Below are positions 1-7,282 of a DNA stretch of 64,000 nucleotides, piece by piece. The stretch comes from Terracoccus luteus (GTDB lineage Bacteria > Actinomycetota > Actinomycetes > Actinomycetales > Dermatophilaceae). The notes under the pieces were generated by a model. It was given only the letters and a program-made list of their open reading frames with translations. It searched no databases and was not told where the DNA came from. Position 1 is the first letter of the stretch, and each line of letters starts with the position of its first letter. Location: contig NZ_RBXT01000001.1 of NCBI RefSeq assembly GCF_003635045.1, positions 3,959,596 to 4,023,595 on the forward strand, given 5' to 3'. The translations under genes and the position numbers were made by a program.

Positions 1-315
1 CCGTTGGGCTCGTATATACCTCAGCGAGGATGTGGCACTTTTTCGCTTGCACATGCGGTCCATCAAAATCTCTGAAAAGGGACGAATGAACCTGGAGGTC
101 ACCTTGTCGTTGGCTCGGACCCGACGCATTGTCCCAGAAGCCAGGTCTCTTGCCGGTGCGGCATTTCACCCACCTCCTTTTCTACTGCGTGGCTCCGCAG
201 CTGACAGACGTGGCCCAGAAGTCAATTCATTGCACATGGGGGCAGGTCTCGCGAAGTCACGAGCCGGAGGTGAAGCACATTGGGCGTTGCCAGCAGGCGT
301 GTCAGCGAGAACGAT
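1..315. other. Low-GC non-coding stretch at window edge
   Basis: No convincing gene is seen here. The first 120 bases are only about 50-55% G+C by hand count, against more than 70% nearly everywhere else, and contain A/T runs. The short open frames show no actinobacterial codon bias and no recognisable protein. It may be a promoter region for something left of the window or the edge of an acquired segment; the sequence does not decide. Confidence 0.5.
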
Positions 316-1215
316 TCAGGAACCATGGCCGGCCCTCGCTGCGGGTCCCCCGTCGACATGGTGGGGTTCGGCGCCACCGCGGTGCTCGCGGAGGGTGAGC
401 CACAGCCGGTGCGCCGTGATGACGGCGAGCGCCCACGCGAGGCCGATGGCCCAGCCGGCGACGACGTCGGTGAGCCAGTGGTGGCCGAGGTAGACCCGGC
501 TGAGGCCCATCGTGACGACGAAGAGCAGGCCGAGCGTCACGCTGAGCGTCCGCTGCCAGCGGGCGGTCGTCTCGATGAGGACGAGGTAGACGACGACGGT
601 CGTGAGCACCGTCGCGTTGAGGGTGTGGCCACTCGGGAACGAGGGCGAGACCTCGAGCGGCGGCACGGCGAGTGAGGCCGGCGGGCGGGCGCGCCCGATG
701 AGGTCCTTGCCCACGACGGTCATGAGCACCGAGCCGGCGGCGGCGATGAGCGCGACGACGAGCGGGGTCCAGCGTCGGCGGCGCAGGGCGATGACCAGCA
801 CCGCGGCGGTGGCGAGCAGCGGCATGCCGACCGGGCCGCCGACGTCGGTGTAGGCGGTGACCACGGTGTCGAGGGTCGGGTTGCGCACGGACACCATCGC
901 GTCGAGCACCGGCCGGTCGACGACGGTGAGGCCGTCGCTGCCGACGACGCCCTCGTAGACCTCCTGGGCGCCCTGCACGAGGAGGGTGATGAGCACGAGC
1001 GAGACGACGGTGAAGACGACGAAGGCGAGATGGGCGAGCGACCACGCCGCCGCGCGACCGAGCCGACGACTGACCCGGGGCGGCACGGCCTCGACGAGCC
1101 GGGTGGCGACCGTCACGAGCCACCGCCCGAACCGGGTGTGCCAGTGCGTCAGGTCGCGCTCGCCGATGCGGTCGTCGGGTCGGGACGGCCCGCGCGTCGG
1201 GGTCGTTTCGGTCAT
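316..1215 (-). CDS. PAP2-family membrane phosphatase
   Basis: This 299-residue membrane protein belongs to the type 2 phosphatidic acid phosphatase family, which hydrolyses lipid phosphates or pyrophosphates at the outer membrane face. All three signature motifs are visible: K170-x6-R177-P178, PSGH at 194-197 (catalytic His197), and S239-R240-x5-H246-x3-D250. Several hydrophobic segments lie between residues 60 and 265. A polar, Arg-rich cytoplasmic N-terminus of about 55 residues precedes the first one. The gene is a single unit that follows the flavoprotein gene on the same strand across a 39-bp gap. The exact lipid substrate (undecaprenyl pyrophosphate, phosphatidic acid or other) cannot be told from sequence. 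Confidence 0.9.
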   Translation of the reverse strand: MTETTPTRGPSRPDDRIGERDLTHWHTRFGRWLVTVATRLVEAVPPRVSRRLGRAAAWSLAHLAFVVFTVVSLVLITLLVQGAQEVYEGVVGSDGLTVVDRPVLDAMVSVRNPTLDTVVTAYTDVGGPVGMPLLATAAVLVIALRRRRWTPLVVALIAAAGSVLMTVVGKDLIGRARPPASLAVPPLEVSPSFPSGHTLNATVLTTVVVYLVLIETTARWQRTLSVTLGLLFVVTMGLSRVYLGHHWLTDVVAGWAIGLAWALAVITAHRLWLTLREHRGGAEPHHVDGGPAARAGHGS

Positions 1216-1254
1216 GCCCCATCCTCGCAGAGCGAGGGAGGGCGGGCGTGCGGC

Positions 1255-2928
1255 TCAGTCGCCGGGGTCGAGCCAGCCGTGCACGAGCGGCACGACCGAG
1301 GCGCCCTCACCGCTCGCGGCGGCGACGCGCTTCATCGAGCCCGCGCGGATGTCGCCCGCCGCGAAGACACCCGGCACCGTGGTGGCCAGGCTCTCGGGCG
1401 GCAGGGCCCCGGACCAGTGCTCCGCCGGGACGTCGCGGCCGGTGAGCACGAAGCCGCGCCCGTCGCGGATCACCTCCTCGGGCAGCCACTCGCAGTGCGG
1501 CTCGGCGCCGAGCAGCAGGAACAGCCCACCGCACGTGCGTCGCTCGGTGGTCCCGGTGCGGGTGTCGCGCACCGCGACCCACTCCAGCCGGCCGTCACCG
1601 CCCGCGTCGACGACCTCGGAGCAGGTCTGGACGGTGATGCGCGGGTTGTAGGCGATCTCGCCGACGAGGTAGCTCGACATCGTCGCCTCGACCGTGTCGC
1701 GCCGCACGAGGATGGTGACCGACCGGGCGAAGCGGGCGAGGTGGATCGCGGCCTGCCCCGCCGAGTTGCCCCCGCCGACGACGACCACGTCGTAGCCCTC
1801 GGTCTCGCGGGCCGCCGTCATCGCGCTGCCGTAGAAGACGCCGAGCCCGACGAGGGCCTCGACGGCGGGCACCCGCAGCTTGCGGTAGGTCACGCCGGTG
1901 GCGACGACGACCGAGCGCGCCCGCACGTGGCCGCCGTCGGTGAGCAGCGTGTGCGGCTCGCCGTCGACACCGGGCTCGAGGCCGGTGACCGACCACCCGG
2001 TGAAGAAGCGGGTGCCGAAGCGGATGGCCTGGTTGCGCGCCCGCTGCGCGAGCCGCATCCCCGACACCCCGCGGGGGAAGCCGAGGTAGTTGCGGATCAT
2101 CGACGACGTCCCGGCCTGCCCGCCGACGGCCTCCGACTCGAGCACGACGGTGGACAGGCCCTCCGAGCTCGAGTAGACGGCGGCGGCCAGCCCCGCGGGG
2201 CCCGCGCCGACGATAGCGACGTCGACGACGGCATCCACCTCGATGTCGGTGGGCTGGCCGTAGATGCGGTGGGCGACCTCGCGCACGCTCGTCACCCTGA
2301 CGGGCACGCCGTCCATCGCCTCGACCACGGGGTACGCCGGCTCGCCGTCGGCGGGCTCGAGGTGCGCGACGATGTCGCGGCCGACCTCGCTGTCGGGGGC
2401 GAAGACGCGGTTGGGCATCCCCATGCGGTCGAGGAAGTCGCGTACGGACAGGGTGAGGGCGTCGGATGCCGGGGCGACCAGCCGCACGCTCGTGACCTCG
2501 GGCGTCGCCACCGTCGAGCCCCAGTCGGACAGCAGCTCGCAGACCGCGGTGTGGAACTCCTCGTCGCGCACGCCGCGGGGCATCAGCAGATAGGCGTCGT
2601 ACTTGCCCTTGGCCAGCCCCGTCCGCAGGTTCGGTGCGTCGGTGAGGAAGACCGACCAGTGGGCGGCGATGAGGCGCCGGGCCGTCGGCACGACGGACCG
2701 CCACCGGCCGAAGGCGGCGAGGACGTTCGCGTCGGGCAGGCGCGACTCGGCGACGAACATCGCCACCTGGCCGCCGCGCGAGGCGACGTCGGCGGCGACC
2801 TGCTCGGCCTCGTCGGTGCTGCCCGCCTGCAGGATCTCGTAGTCGCGGGCGTACCGGCCGAACTCGCCGGCCAGCTCGTCGGGGTGCTCCGGAGCCACGA
2901 GGATGATCGCGGGCATCGCTGCTGTCAC
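1255..2928 (-). CDS. Receiver-like domain fused to a CxxC-less thioredoxin-reductase-like flavoprotein
   Basis: The C-terminal ~320 residues are a two-dinucleotide-fold flavoprotein of the thioredoxin reductase type, with GAGPAG near residue 241, a second Rossmann motif GGGNSAG near 386, and a terminal FAD motif (VFAAGDIRAG). The redox-active CxxC of true thioredoxin reductases is absent: the region after GVFYG reads SAMTA. The N-terminal ~125 residues look like a degenerate response-regulator receiver fold, followed by a small thioredoxin/glutaredoxin-like segment (about 147-215). Proteins of this architecture are usually annotated FAD-dependent oxidoreductase or cyclic-nucleotide-associated thioredoxin reductase; the electron acceptor is unknown. 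GTG 2928 is chosen because a TAGGAT hexamer lies 7 nt upstream; GTG 2934 is the alternative start. Confidence 0.8.
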   Translation of the reverse strand: MTAAMPAIILVAPEHPDELAGEFGRYARDYEILQAGSTDEAEQVAADVASRGGQVAMFVAESRLPDANVLAAFGRWRSVVPTARRLIAAHWSVFLTDAPNLRTGLAKGKYDAYLLMPRGVRDEEFHTAVCELLSDWGSTVATPEVTSVRLVAPASDALTLSVRDFLDRMGMPNRVFAPDSEVGRDIVAHLEPADGEPAYPVVEAMDGVPVRVTSVREVAHRIYGQPTDIEVDAVVDVAIVGAGPAGLAAAVYSSSEGLSTVVLESEAVGGQAGTSSMIRNYLGFPRGVSGMRLAQRARNQAIRFGTRFFTGWSVTGLEPGVDGEPHTLLTDGGHVRARSVVVATGVTYRKLRVPAVEALVGLGVFYGSAMTAARETEGYDVVVVGGGNSAGQAAIHLARFARSVTILVRRDTVEATMSSYLVGEIAYNPRITVQTCSEVVDAGGDGRLEWVAVRDTRTGTTERRTCGGLFLLLGAEPHCEWLPEEVIRDGRGFVLTGRDVPAEHWSGALPPESLATTVPGVFAAGDIRAGSMKRVAAASGEGASVVPLVHGWLDPGD

Positions 2929-2935
2929 GGCCACG

Positions 2936-2941
2936 ATCCTA
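2936..2941 (-). promoter_or_regulatory. Putative -10 element, leaderless start of flavoprotein gene
   Basis: On the minus strand TAGGAT is followed by 7 nt and then GTG at 2928. It overlaps the CCTAGG core shared with the plus-strand tag promoter, so the two divergent promoters must compete for the same DNA. Confidence 0.45.
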
Positions 2942-2945
2942 GGCT
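2940..2945 (+). promoter_or_regulatory. Putative -10 element for tag transcript
   Basis: TAGGCT is followed by 7 nt and then ATG 2953, which opens a six-codon frame that overlaps the tag start codon. Confidence 0.45.
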
Positions 2946-2952
2946 GGGCGGC

Positions 2953-2973
2953 ATGACGGTGAGGCTGGCATGA
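2953..2973 (+). CDS. Possible six-codon leader peptide overlapping tag start
   Basis: ATG 2953 sits 7 nt after a TAGGCT hexamer and encodes only MTVRLA before TGA at 2971-2973. That stop overlaps the tag ATG (2970) as ATGA, the arrangement used elsewhere in this window for translational coupling. The sequence GGCATGACGGT occurs at both start codons, so a local duplication is the likely origin. Whether it is translated is unknown. Confidence 0.25.
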   Translation: MTVRLA

Positions 2974-3557
2974 CGGTCGTCGGCGACGACGGGCTCACCC
3001 GCCCGGTGTGGGCGGCGACCGACCCGCTGCTGCGCGAGTACTACGACACCGAGTGGGGCATGCCGGTGCGTGACGAGCGCGGTCTCTACGAGCGGATCTG
3101 CCTCGAGGGGTTCCAGGCGGGGCTGTCGTGGGTGACGGTGCTGCGCAAGCGGCCGGCGTTCCGGGCGGCCTTCGCCGGGTTCGAGCCAGACGTCGTGGCG
3201 CGCTTCGACGACGGTGACGTGCAGCGCCTGCTCGGCGACGCCGGCATCATCCGCCACCGCGGCAAGATCGAGGCGACGATCGCGAACGCGCGGGCGACGA
3301 TCGCGTTGCGCGACGAGGGTGGGCTGGTCGACTTCGTCTGGAGGTTCCAGCCCTCCGACACGCCACGGCCGCGCGACTTCTCCGAGGTGCCGACGGTCTC
3401 GCCGGAGTCGGTGGCGCTGTCGAAGGCGCTGCGGCGCAAGGGGTTCCGCTTCGTCGGGCCGACCACGATGTACGCGCTCATGGAGGCCGTCGGCATCGTC
3501 GACACGCACCTCGTCACGAGCCACCGGCGGGGCAGCTCGGGCGTCTGGCCCGACTGA
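2970..3557 (+). CDS. tag: DNA-3-methyladenine glycosylase I (Tag), lacking the usual zinc ligands
   Basis: Tag excises 3-methyladenine from alkylated DNA in base excision repair. The 195-residue protein aligns throughout with the family: YYDTEWGMP near residue 24, the ICLEGFQAGLSW block with the catalytic-region Glu, GIIRHRGKI, and the C-terminal LSKALRRKGFRFVGPT. In E. coli Tag a structural zinc is held by Cys4, His17, His175 and Cys179. Here the equivalents read R-P-V-W (Cys lost), Y-Y-D (His lost) and T-H-L-V-T-S (His kept, Cys lost), so three of four ligands are missing. It faces a convergent flavoprotein gene across a palindromic terminator. Confidence 0.92.
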   Translation: MTVVGDDGLTRPVWAATDPLLREYYDTEWGMPVRDERGLYERICLEGFQAGLSWVTVLRKRPAFRAAFAGFEPDVVARFDDGDVQRLLGDAGIIRHRGKIEATIANARATIALRDEGGLVDFVWRFQPSDTPRPRDFSEVPTVSPESVALSKALRRKGFRFVGPTTMYALMEAVGIVDTHLVTSHRRGSSGVWPD

Positions 3558-3558
3558 A

Positions 3559-3574
3559 CGGTCCGCGCGGACCG
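3559..3574. terminator. Bidirectional palindrome between convergent genes
   Basis: A perfect 16-bp palindrome, CGGTCCGC-GCGGACCG, begins 2 bp after the tag stop and lies before the 3' end of the convergent flavoprotein gene. Position and symmetry suggest a shared factor-independent terminator stem; there is no U tract, as is common at high GC. Confidence 0.5.
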
Positions 3575-3600
3575 GGCCGGCCGGCATCCGCTGCCCGGGG

Positions 3601-5151
3601 TCAGCCCTGCAGCACCGCCCGGGCCGCGTTGTGACCGGGGATGCCGCTGACGCCGCCCCCCCGACGGGCGCCGGCCCCCGCGACGAGGACGTGCTCGTGC
3701 GCCGTCTCGACGCCCCAGCGCCCGACCTCGTCGGAGCGCTCGGCCCAGGGCCACTGCAACGGCCGGTGGAAGATGTTGCCGCCCGGCAGCCCGACCGCCG
3801 CCTCGAGGTCGACCGGGCTCTTCACCTCGAGACAGGGCCGACCGTCGGCGTCCGTCGCCAGGACGCTCTCGATCGGCTCGGCCAGCACCGAGTCGAGCGA
3901 GCGCAGCGTCGCCTGCAGGGCCGCGGCGGTCACCTCGTCGTTGCGCCCGCGGAACAGCCGAGCCGGCAGGTGCAGCCCGAACAGCGTCAGGGTCTGCGTC
4001 TCCGACTCCGCGAGCGACGGCCCGAGGATCGACCGGTCGCTCAACGTGTGGCAGTAGATCTCGCACGGCGGCACGTCAGGCACCTGGCCGGCCTCGGCCT
4101 GTGCCCACGCCGCCTCGAGCTGCTCCGCGCCCTCGTTGACGTGGAAGGTCCCGGCGAACGCCGCGGCCGTGTCGACCGACTCGTCGCGCAGCCGCGGCAG
4201 CCGGGTCAGCAGCATGTTGACCTTGAGCTGCGAGCCCTCGACCGGCTCCGCCGTGTCGGCGCCCGACGCCGCGGCCCCGGCGGCCGCCAGCAGGCGGTCG
4301 AGCACGGTCGGTGCACACCCGGCCAGCACGGTGCCTGCTGTCACCCGACCACCGGCCCACGACACCTCGCCCGACGACGGGTCGACCGCCGTCACCTCCA
4401 CCCCGGTGCGGATCTCGGCCCCGGCCGCCACCGCGGCCCGGGCCAGCGCCCCGGTGAGCGCGCCCATGCCGCCCACGGGTACGTCCCAGTCGCCGGTGCC
4501 GCCACCGATGAGGTGGTAGAGGAAGCAGACGTTGGCCCGCAGGTCGTCCCCGGCGAGCGACGCGAAGGTGCCGATGAGGCCGTCGGTCGCGACGACCCCG
4601 CGCACCGTGTCGTCGGTGAAGTGCCGCTGCAGCAGCGACAGGAGCGGCCGAGTCGTCACGGCGTCGAAGAGGTCGTCGTCACCGACGAGGGCCCGCACGT
4701 CGGCGCGCGAGCGCAGCGGCTCGAGCACCGTCGGGAACAGCCGTGACGCGAGCGAGCCCATGCGGGAGTAGAACTCGGTCCACGCGTCGAAGGCGGACGG
4801 GTCGCCGGTGACCGCCGAGAACGAGGCAGCCGTCGCCTCGGGGTCACCGTGGTCGACGAGCAGACCACGCCCGGGCGAGCCCGGCACCGGGGTGTACGAC
4901 GAGTACCGGCGGCGCACGAGGCGCACGTCGAGGTCGAGGTCGGTGACGACCGCGCGCGGCAGCAGCGAGACGAGGTAGCTGTAGCGCGACAGCCGCGCGT
5001 CGACCCCGGGGAAGGCGCGCGCCGACACGGCGGCGCCGCCCACCTCGGCCGAGCGCTCGAGCACGAGCACCCGGCGCCCGGCCCGGGCGAGGTAGGCGGC
5101 GGCCGTCAGTCCGTTGTGGCCGGCCCCGATGATGACGTCGTCGTAGCGCAC
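3601..5151 (-). CDS. CrtI/PYROXD2-type FAD-dependent oxidoreductase
   Basis: This 516-residue flavoprotein starts with a classic FAD-binding Rossmann motif (IIGAGHNGLTAAAYLARAG, residues 7-25), followed by LERSAEVGGAA. The fold and length match the phytoene-desaturase-like family that includes PYROXD2. Near the C-terminus, LPGGNIFHRPLQWPW and VAGAGARRGGGVSGIPGHNAAR are the typical second flavin-contact region. No carotenoid biosynthesis genes are nearby, so a role in carotenoid desaturation is not supported; the substrate is unknown. The GTG start is favoured by a TAGGGT hexamer 6 nt upstream and the absence of a Shine-Dalgarno sequence. Confidence 0.88.
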   Translation of the reverse strand: MRYDDVIIGAGHNGLTAAAYLARAGRRVLVLERSAEVGGAAVSARAFPGVDARLSRYSYLVSLLPRAVVTDLDLDVRLVRRRYSSYTPVPGSPGRGLLVDHGDPEATAASFSAVTGDPSAFDAWTEFYSRMGSLASRLFPTVLEPLRSRADVRALVGDDDLFDAVTTRPLLSLLQRHFTDDTVRGVVATDGLIGTFASLAGDDLRANVCFLYHLIGGGTGDWDVPVGGMGALTGALARAAVAAGAEIRTGVEVTAVDPSSGEVSWAGGRVTAGTVLAGCAPTVLDRLLAAAGAAASGADTAEPVEGSQLKVNMLLTRLPRLRDESVDTAAAFAGTFHVNEGAEQLEAAWAQAEAGQVPDVPPCEIYCHTLSDRSILGPSLAESETQTLTLFGLHLPARLFRGRNDEVTAAALQATLRSLDSVLAEPIESVLATDADGRPCLEVKSPVDLEAAVGLPGGNIFHRPLQWPWAERSDEVGRWGVETAHEHVLVAGAGARRGGGVSGIPGHNAARAVLQG

Positions 5152-5157
5152 GCCCTC

Positions 5158-5163
5158 ACCCTA
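5158..5163 (-). promoter_or_regulatory. Putative -10 (TAGGGT), 6 nt before GTG 5151
   Basis: The minus strand reads TAGGGT-GAGGGC-GTG, which fits a leaderless transcript for the CrtI-type gene. Confidence 0.5.
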
Positions 5164-5233
5164 GGCACCGGATGCCGGGTGGTCGGTCCCGGTGACGACG
5201 CGACCACGTGGGCCCGCGACCACGGGACCGGGC

Positions 5234-6403
5234 TCAGCGCAGCGACGCCGACCGCACGGCATCCTGCTGCGCCTGCACCTGCCGGTCGACCCGGTCGATG
5301 CTCGCGCGGCTGCCCAGGTCGACGCCGGCGCGGGCGGCCGCGGCGCGCGCGGCGGGGGTGGTGAGGTCGGGCGCGACGAACCGCTCGGGCGTCACCGTGC
5401 GGTCGACGGCGGCCCAGCGCGCGTTGCCCTCCACCAGCGCGGGTCCCGACGCCACGGCGGCGCGGACCGCGTCGGAGCCGGTGCGGGTGAGGCCGAGCCC
5501 GAACGCCGGCCGGGTCGCGACCGCGTATCCGCTGGCGTGACCGCTGCGGTTGGGGTGGAAGCTCTCGCTGACCGGGAACGAGAGGTTGTTGATCCACTCC
5601 GGGCTGTCGCAGACGGCGTGCCCGGTGAAGACGGAGGTGGGGTTGACGAAGGTGAACCCGGCGGCCGCGGCGGCCGTCGCGGTGCGCGCGTTGAGCAGGT
5701 CGGCGGTGGCGTTGAGCCGCGACTCCTCGCTCGCGGAGAACCACGTCAGGGCGCTGCAGTCGTCACCGTTGAAGATGCGCGGGTAGCCCACGACGACGAC
5801 GCGGGCGTTCGGGGCCTTGGCGCGGATCGAGCCGTAGAGCGTCGTCAGGCGTGACGGCAGCGTCGAGCCGACGAAGGCCTGGGCCTTGTCGACGGCGGCG
5901 TTGCAGTTGCTCAGCCAGCTCGGCTGCGCGCACGTGGTCAGCACGCTCGCGAAGCCGGCGTCGTTGCCGCCCACCGAGATCGTCACGTACGAGGTCGAGG
6001 TCGACAGCGCGGACAGCTGCGTCGAGGTGACGTCGGCGACGGTCGCGCCCGAGCAGGCCCGGAAGGTCAGCGAGAGCCCGAGCGACGCGGCGTCGAGGGC
6101 GGGGTAGGCGTAGACCGAGCGCTGGCACGACGTGCCGTCCTCGAGGTAGGCGCGGGTGCCGGTGCCCGAGCTGTAGGAGTCGCCCAGCGCGACGTAGGCG
6201 GTCCCGGCCGCGCCCGCGGACGGGGGCCCGGCGAGACCGGCCCCACCGAGGATGCCGGTGAGCGTGGCCACCGAGGCGGCCGCCCACCGCATCGGTCGGG
6301 TGAGGCGAGGGCTCCGTCGGTGGCGGCCGGAGGGGCCGGAAGGACCGCCGGCGAGGGCCGAGGTCGGGGCGGTGGACGCGTGCAGGCGGATTACGGGCGG
6401 CAC
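5234..6403 (-). CDS. Secreted SGNH/GDSL hydrolase (lipase/esterase-like)
   Basis: The protein has an unusually long, basic and Pro/Gly-rich n-region (about 37 residues), a hydrophobic signal segment and an ASAGAA-type cleavage region, so it is probably secreted. The mature part opens with YVALGDSYSSG (catalytic Ser near residue 76); the oxyanion SVGGNDAGF and the block V S-F-H-P-N-R-S-G-H (catalytic His) follow. Paired cysteines resemble Streptomyces GDSL lipases of the SCO1725 type. About 100 residues after the catalytic His form an uncharacterised Ala/Arg-rich C-terminal extension. GTG 6403 is chosen because AAGGAG lies 6 nt upstream (6410-6415 on this strand). Natural substrate unknown. 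Confidence 0.88.
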   Translation of the reverse strand: MPPVIRLHASTAPTSALAGGPSGPSGRHRRSPRLTRPMRWAAASVATLTGILGGAGLAGPPSAGAAGTAYVALGDSYSSGTGTRAYLEDGTSCQRSVYAYPALDAASLGLSLTFRACSGATVADVTSTQLSALSTSTSYVTISVGGNDAGFASVLTTCAQPSWLSNCNAAVDKAQAFVGSTLPSRLTTLYGSIRAKAPNARVVVVGYPRIFNGDDCSALTWFSASEESRLNATADLLNARTATAAAAAGFTFVNPTSVFTGHAVCDSPEWINNLSFPVSESFHPNRSGHASGYAVATRPAFGLGLTRTGSDAVRAAVASGPALVEGNARWAAVDRTVTPERFVAPDLTTPAARAAAARAGVDLGSRASIDRVDRQVQAQQDAVRSASLR

Positions 6404-6583
6404 GACACTCTCCTTCGAGTGGAGGTCGCTCGCGGACGGCCCGCGGAGCGTCCCTCGTGGAACGTAGGACCAGCAGACCCGCGACGCCACCCGAAACGGA
6501 CCGGGAACCGGTGGCCGCACCTCCTAGTCTGGGTTGACGGACCCCGGCCCCGCCGGCCGGGGCGATCAGGCCAGGAGGTCGAC

Positions 6584-7240
6584 GTGGGGTTTCCCGAGAA
6601 CGTGCTCGCCCGGGGTGAGCGGGTCGAGCGCAGCATCCACCCGCACTGGCTGACCGTGGCGCTGCCGACGGTGCTCGGGGTGCTGCTCATCGCGCTCGCG
6701 GTGTTCGTCGCCGTCGTCACGCCCGACGACAGCACGGGCAACGCCGTGCAGTGGGTGAGCGTGGCGGTCCTCGCCGTGCTCGCGGTGTGGCTCGTCGCCG
6801 TGCCGTTCCTGCGCTGGCGCACGACCCACTACGTCGTGACGACGCACCGCGTCATGGTGCGCCGCGGGGTGCTCAACAAGAGCGGCAAGGACATCACCCT
6901 GTCGAAGATCACCGACGTCAGCTTCGGGCAGACCCTGTTCGACCGCATCATCAACTCGGGCTCGCTGCGCATCGAGTCGGCGGGCGACAGCCCCGACGAG
7001 CAGTTCTCGAACATCCCGGACAGCAACGAGGTGCAGCAGCTCGTCAACCGCCTCATCGACGAGGACGACCTGCGCCGCCGTCGCCACGGCGCCGGCCGTT
7101 CCGACCACGACGACGAGTACGAGGAGTACGACGGCCGGTACGACGAGGACGCGGACGGGGCGTGGGAGGACGAGGCGGATGCCGGCCGGCCGAGGCTCGC
7201 CGAGGAGCGGCCCCGCCGGGGTCGGCGCGACGGGCGCTGA
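6584..7240 (+). CDS. PH-domain (bPH2/DUF304) membrane protein
   Basis: The 218-residue protein has two adjacent hydrophobic segments (about residues 23-45 and 52-72). A bacterial pleckstrin-homology domain follows, with the typical W-R-T-T-H-Y-V-V-T-T-H-R start and LSKITDVSFGQ and GSLRIESAG motifs. The last ~60 residues are highly charged, rich in Asp, Glu and Arg, and probably cytoplasmic. Members are often linked to envelope or membrane homeostasis, but the function is not established. GTG 6584 is supported by AGGAGG at 6573-6578, 5 nt upstream. The gene is divergent from the GDSL hydrolase and 42 bp ahead of the acyl-CoA synthetase. Confidence 0.85.
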   Translation: MGFPENVLARGERVERSIHPHWLTVALPTVLGVLLIALAVFVAVVTPDDSTGNAVQWVSVAVLAVLAVWLVAVPFLRWRTTHYVVTTHRVMVRRGVLNKSGKDITLSKITDVSFGQTLFDRIINSGSLRIESAGDSPDEQFSNIPDSNEVQQLVNRLIDEDDLRRRRHGAGRSDHDDEYEEYDGRYDEDADGAWEDEADAGRPRLAEERPRRGRRDGR

Positions 7241-7270
7241 TCCGGAGGGCCGCGCCCGCCCGCCGGGTCG

Positions 7271-7276
7271 TAGGGT
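7271..7276 (+). promoter_or_regulatory. Putative -10 (TAGGGT), 6 nt before ATG 7283
   Basis: TAGGGT-CGGCCC-ATG with no ribosome-binding sequence; a leaderless start for the acyl-CoA synthetase is inferred. Confidence 0.5.
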
Positions 7277-7282
7277 CGGCCC

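Noticed and set aside
1030..2973. Long plus-strand open frame opposite the flavoprotein gene
   Set aside because: Antisense frames stay open at this GC content; the product is Arg/Gly/Asp-rich low-complexity sequence with no family, while the minus strand encodes a clear flavoprotein.
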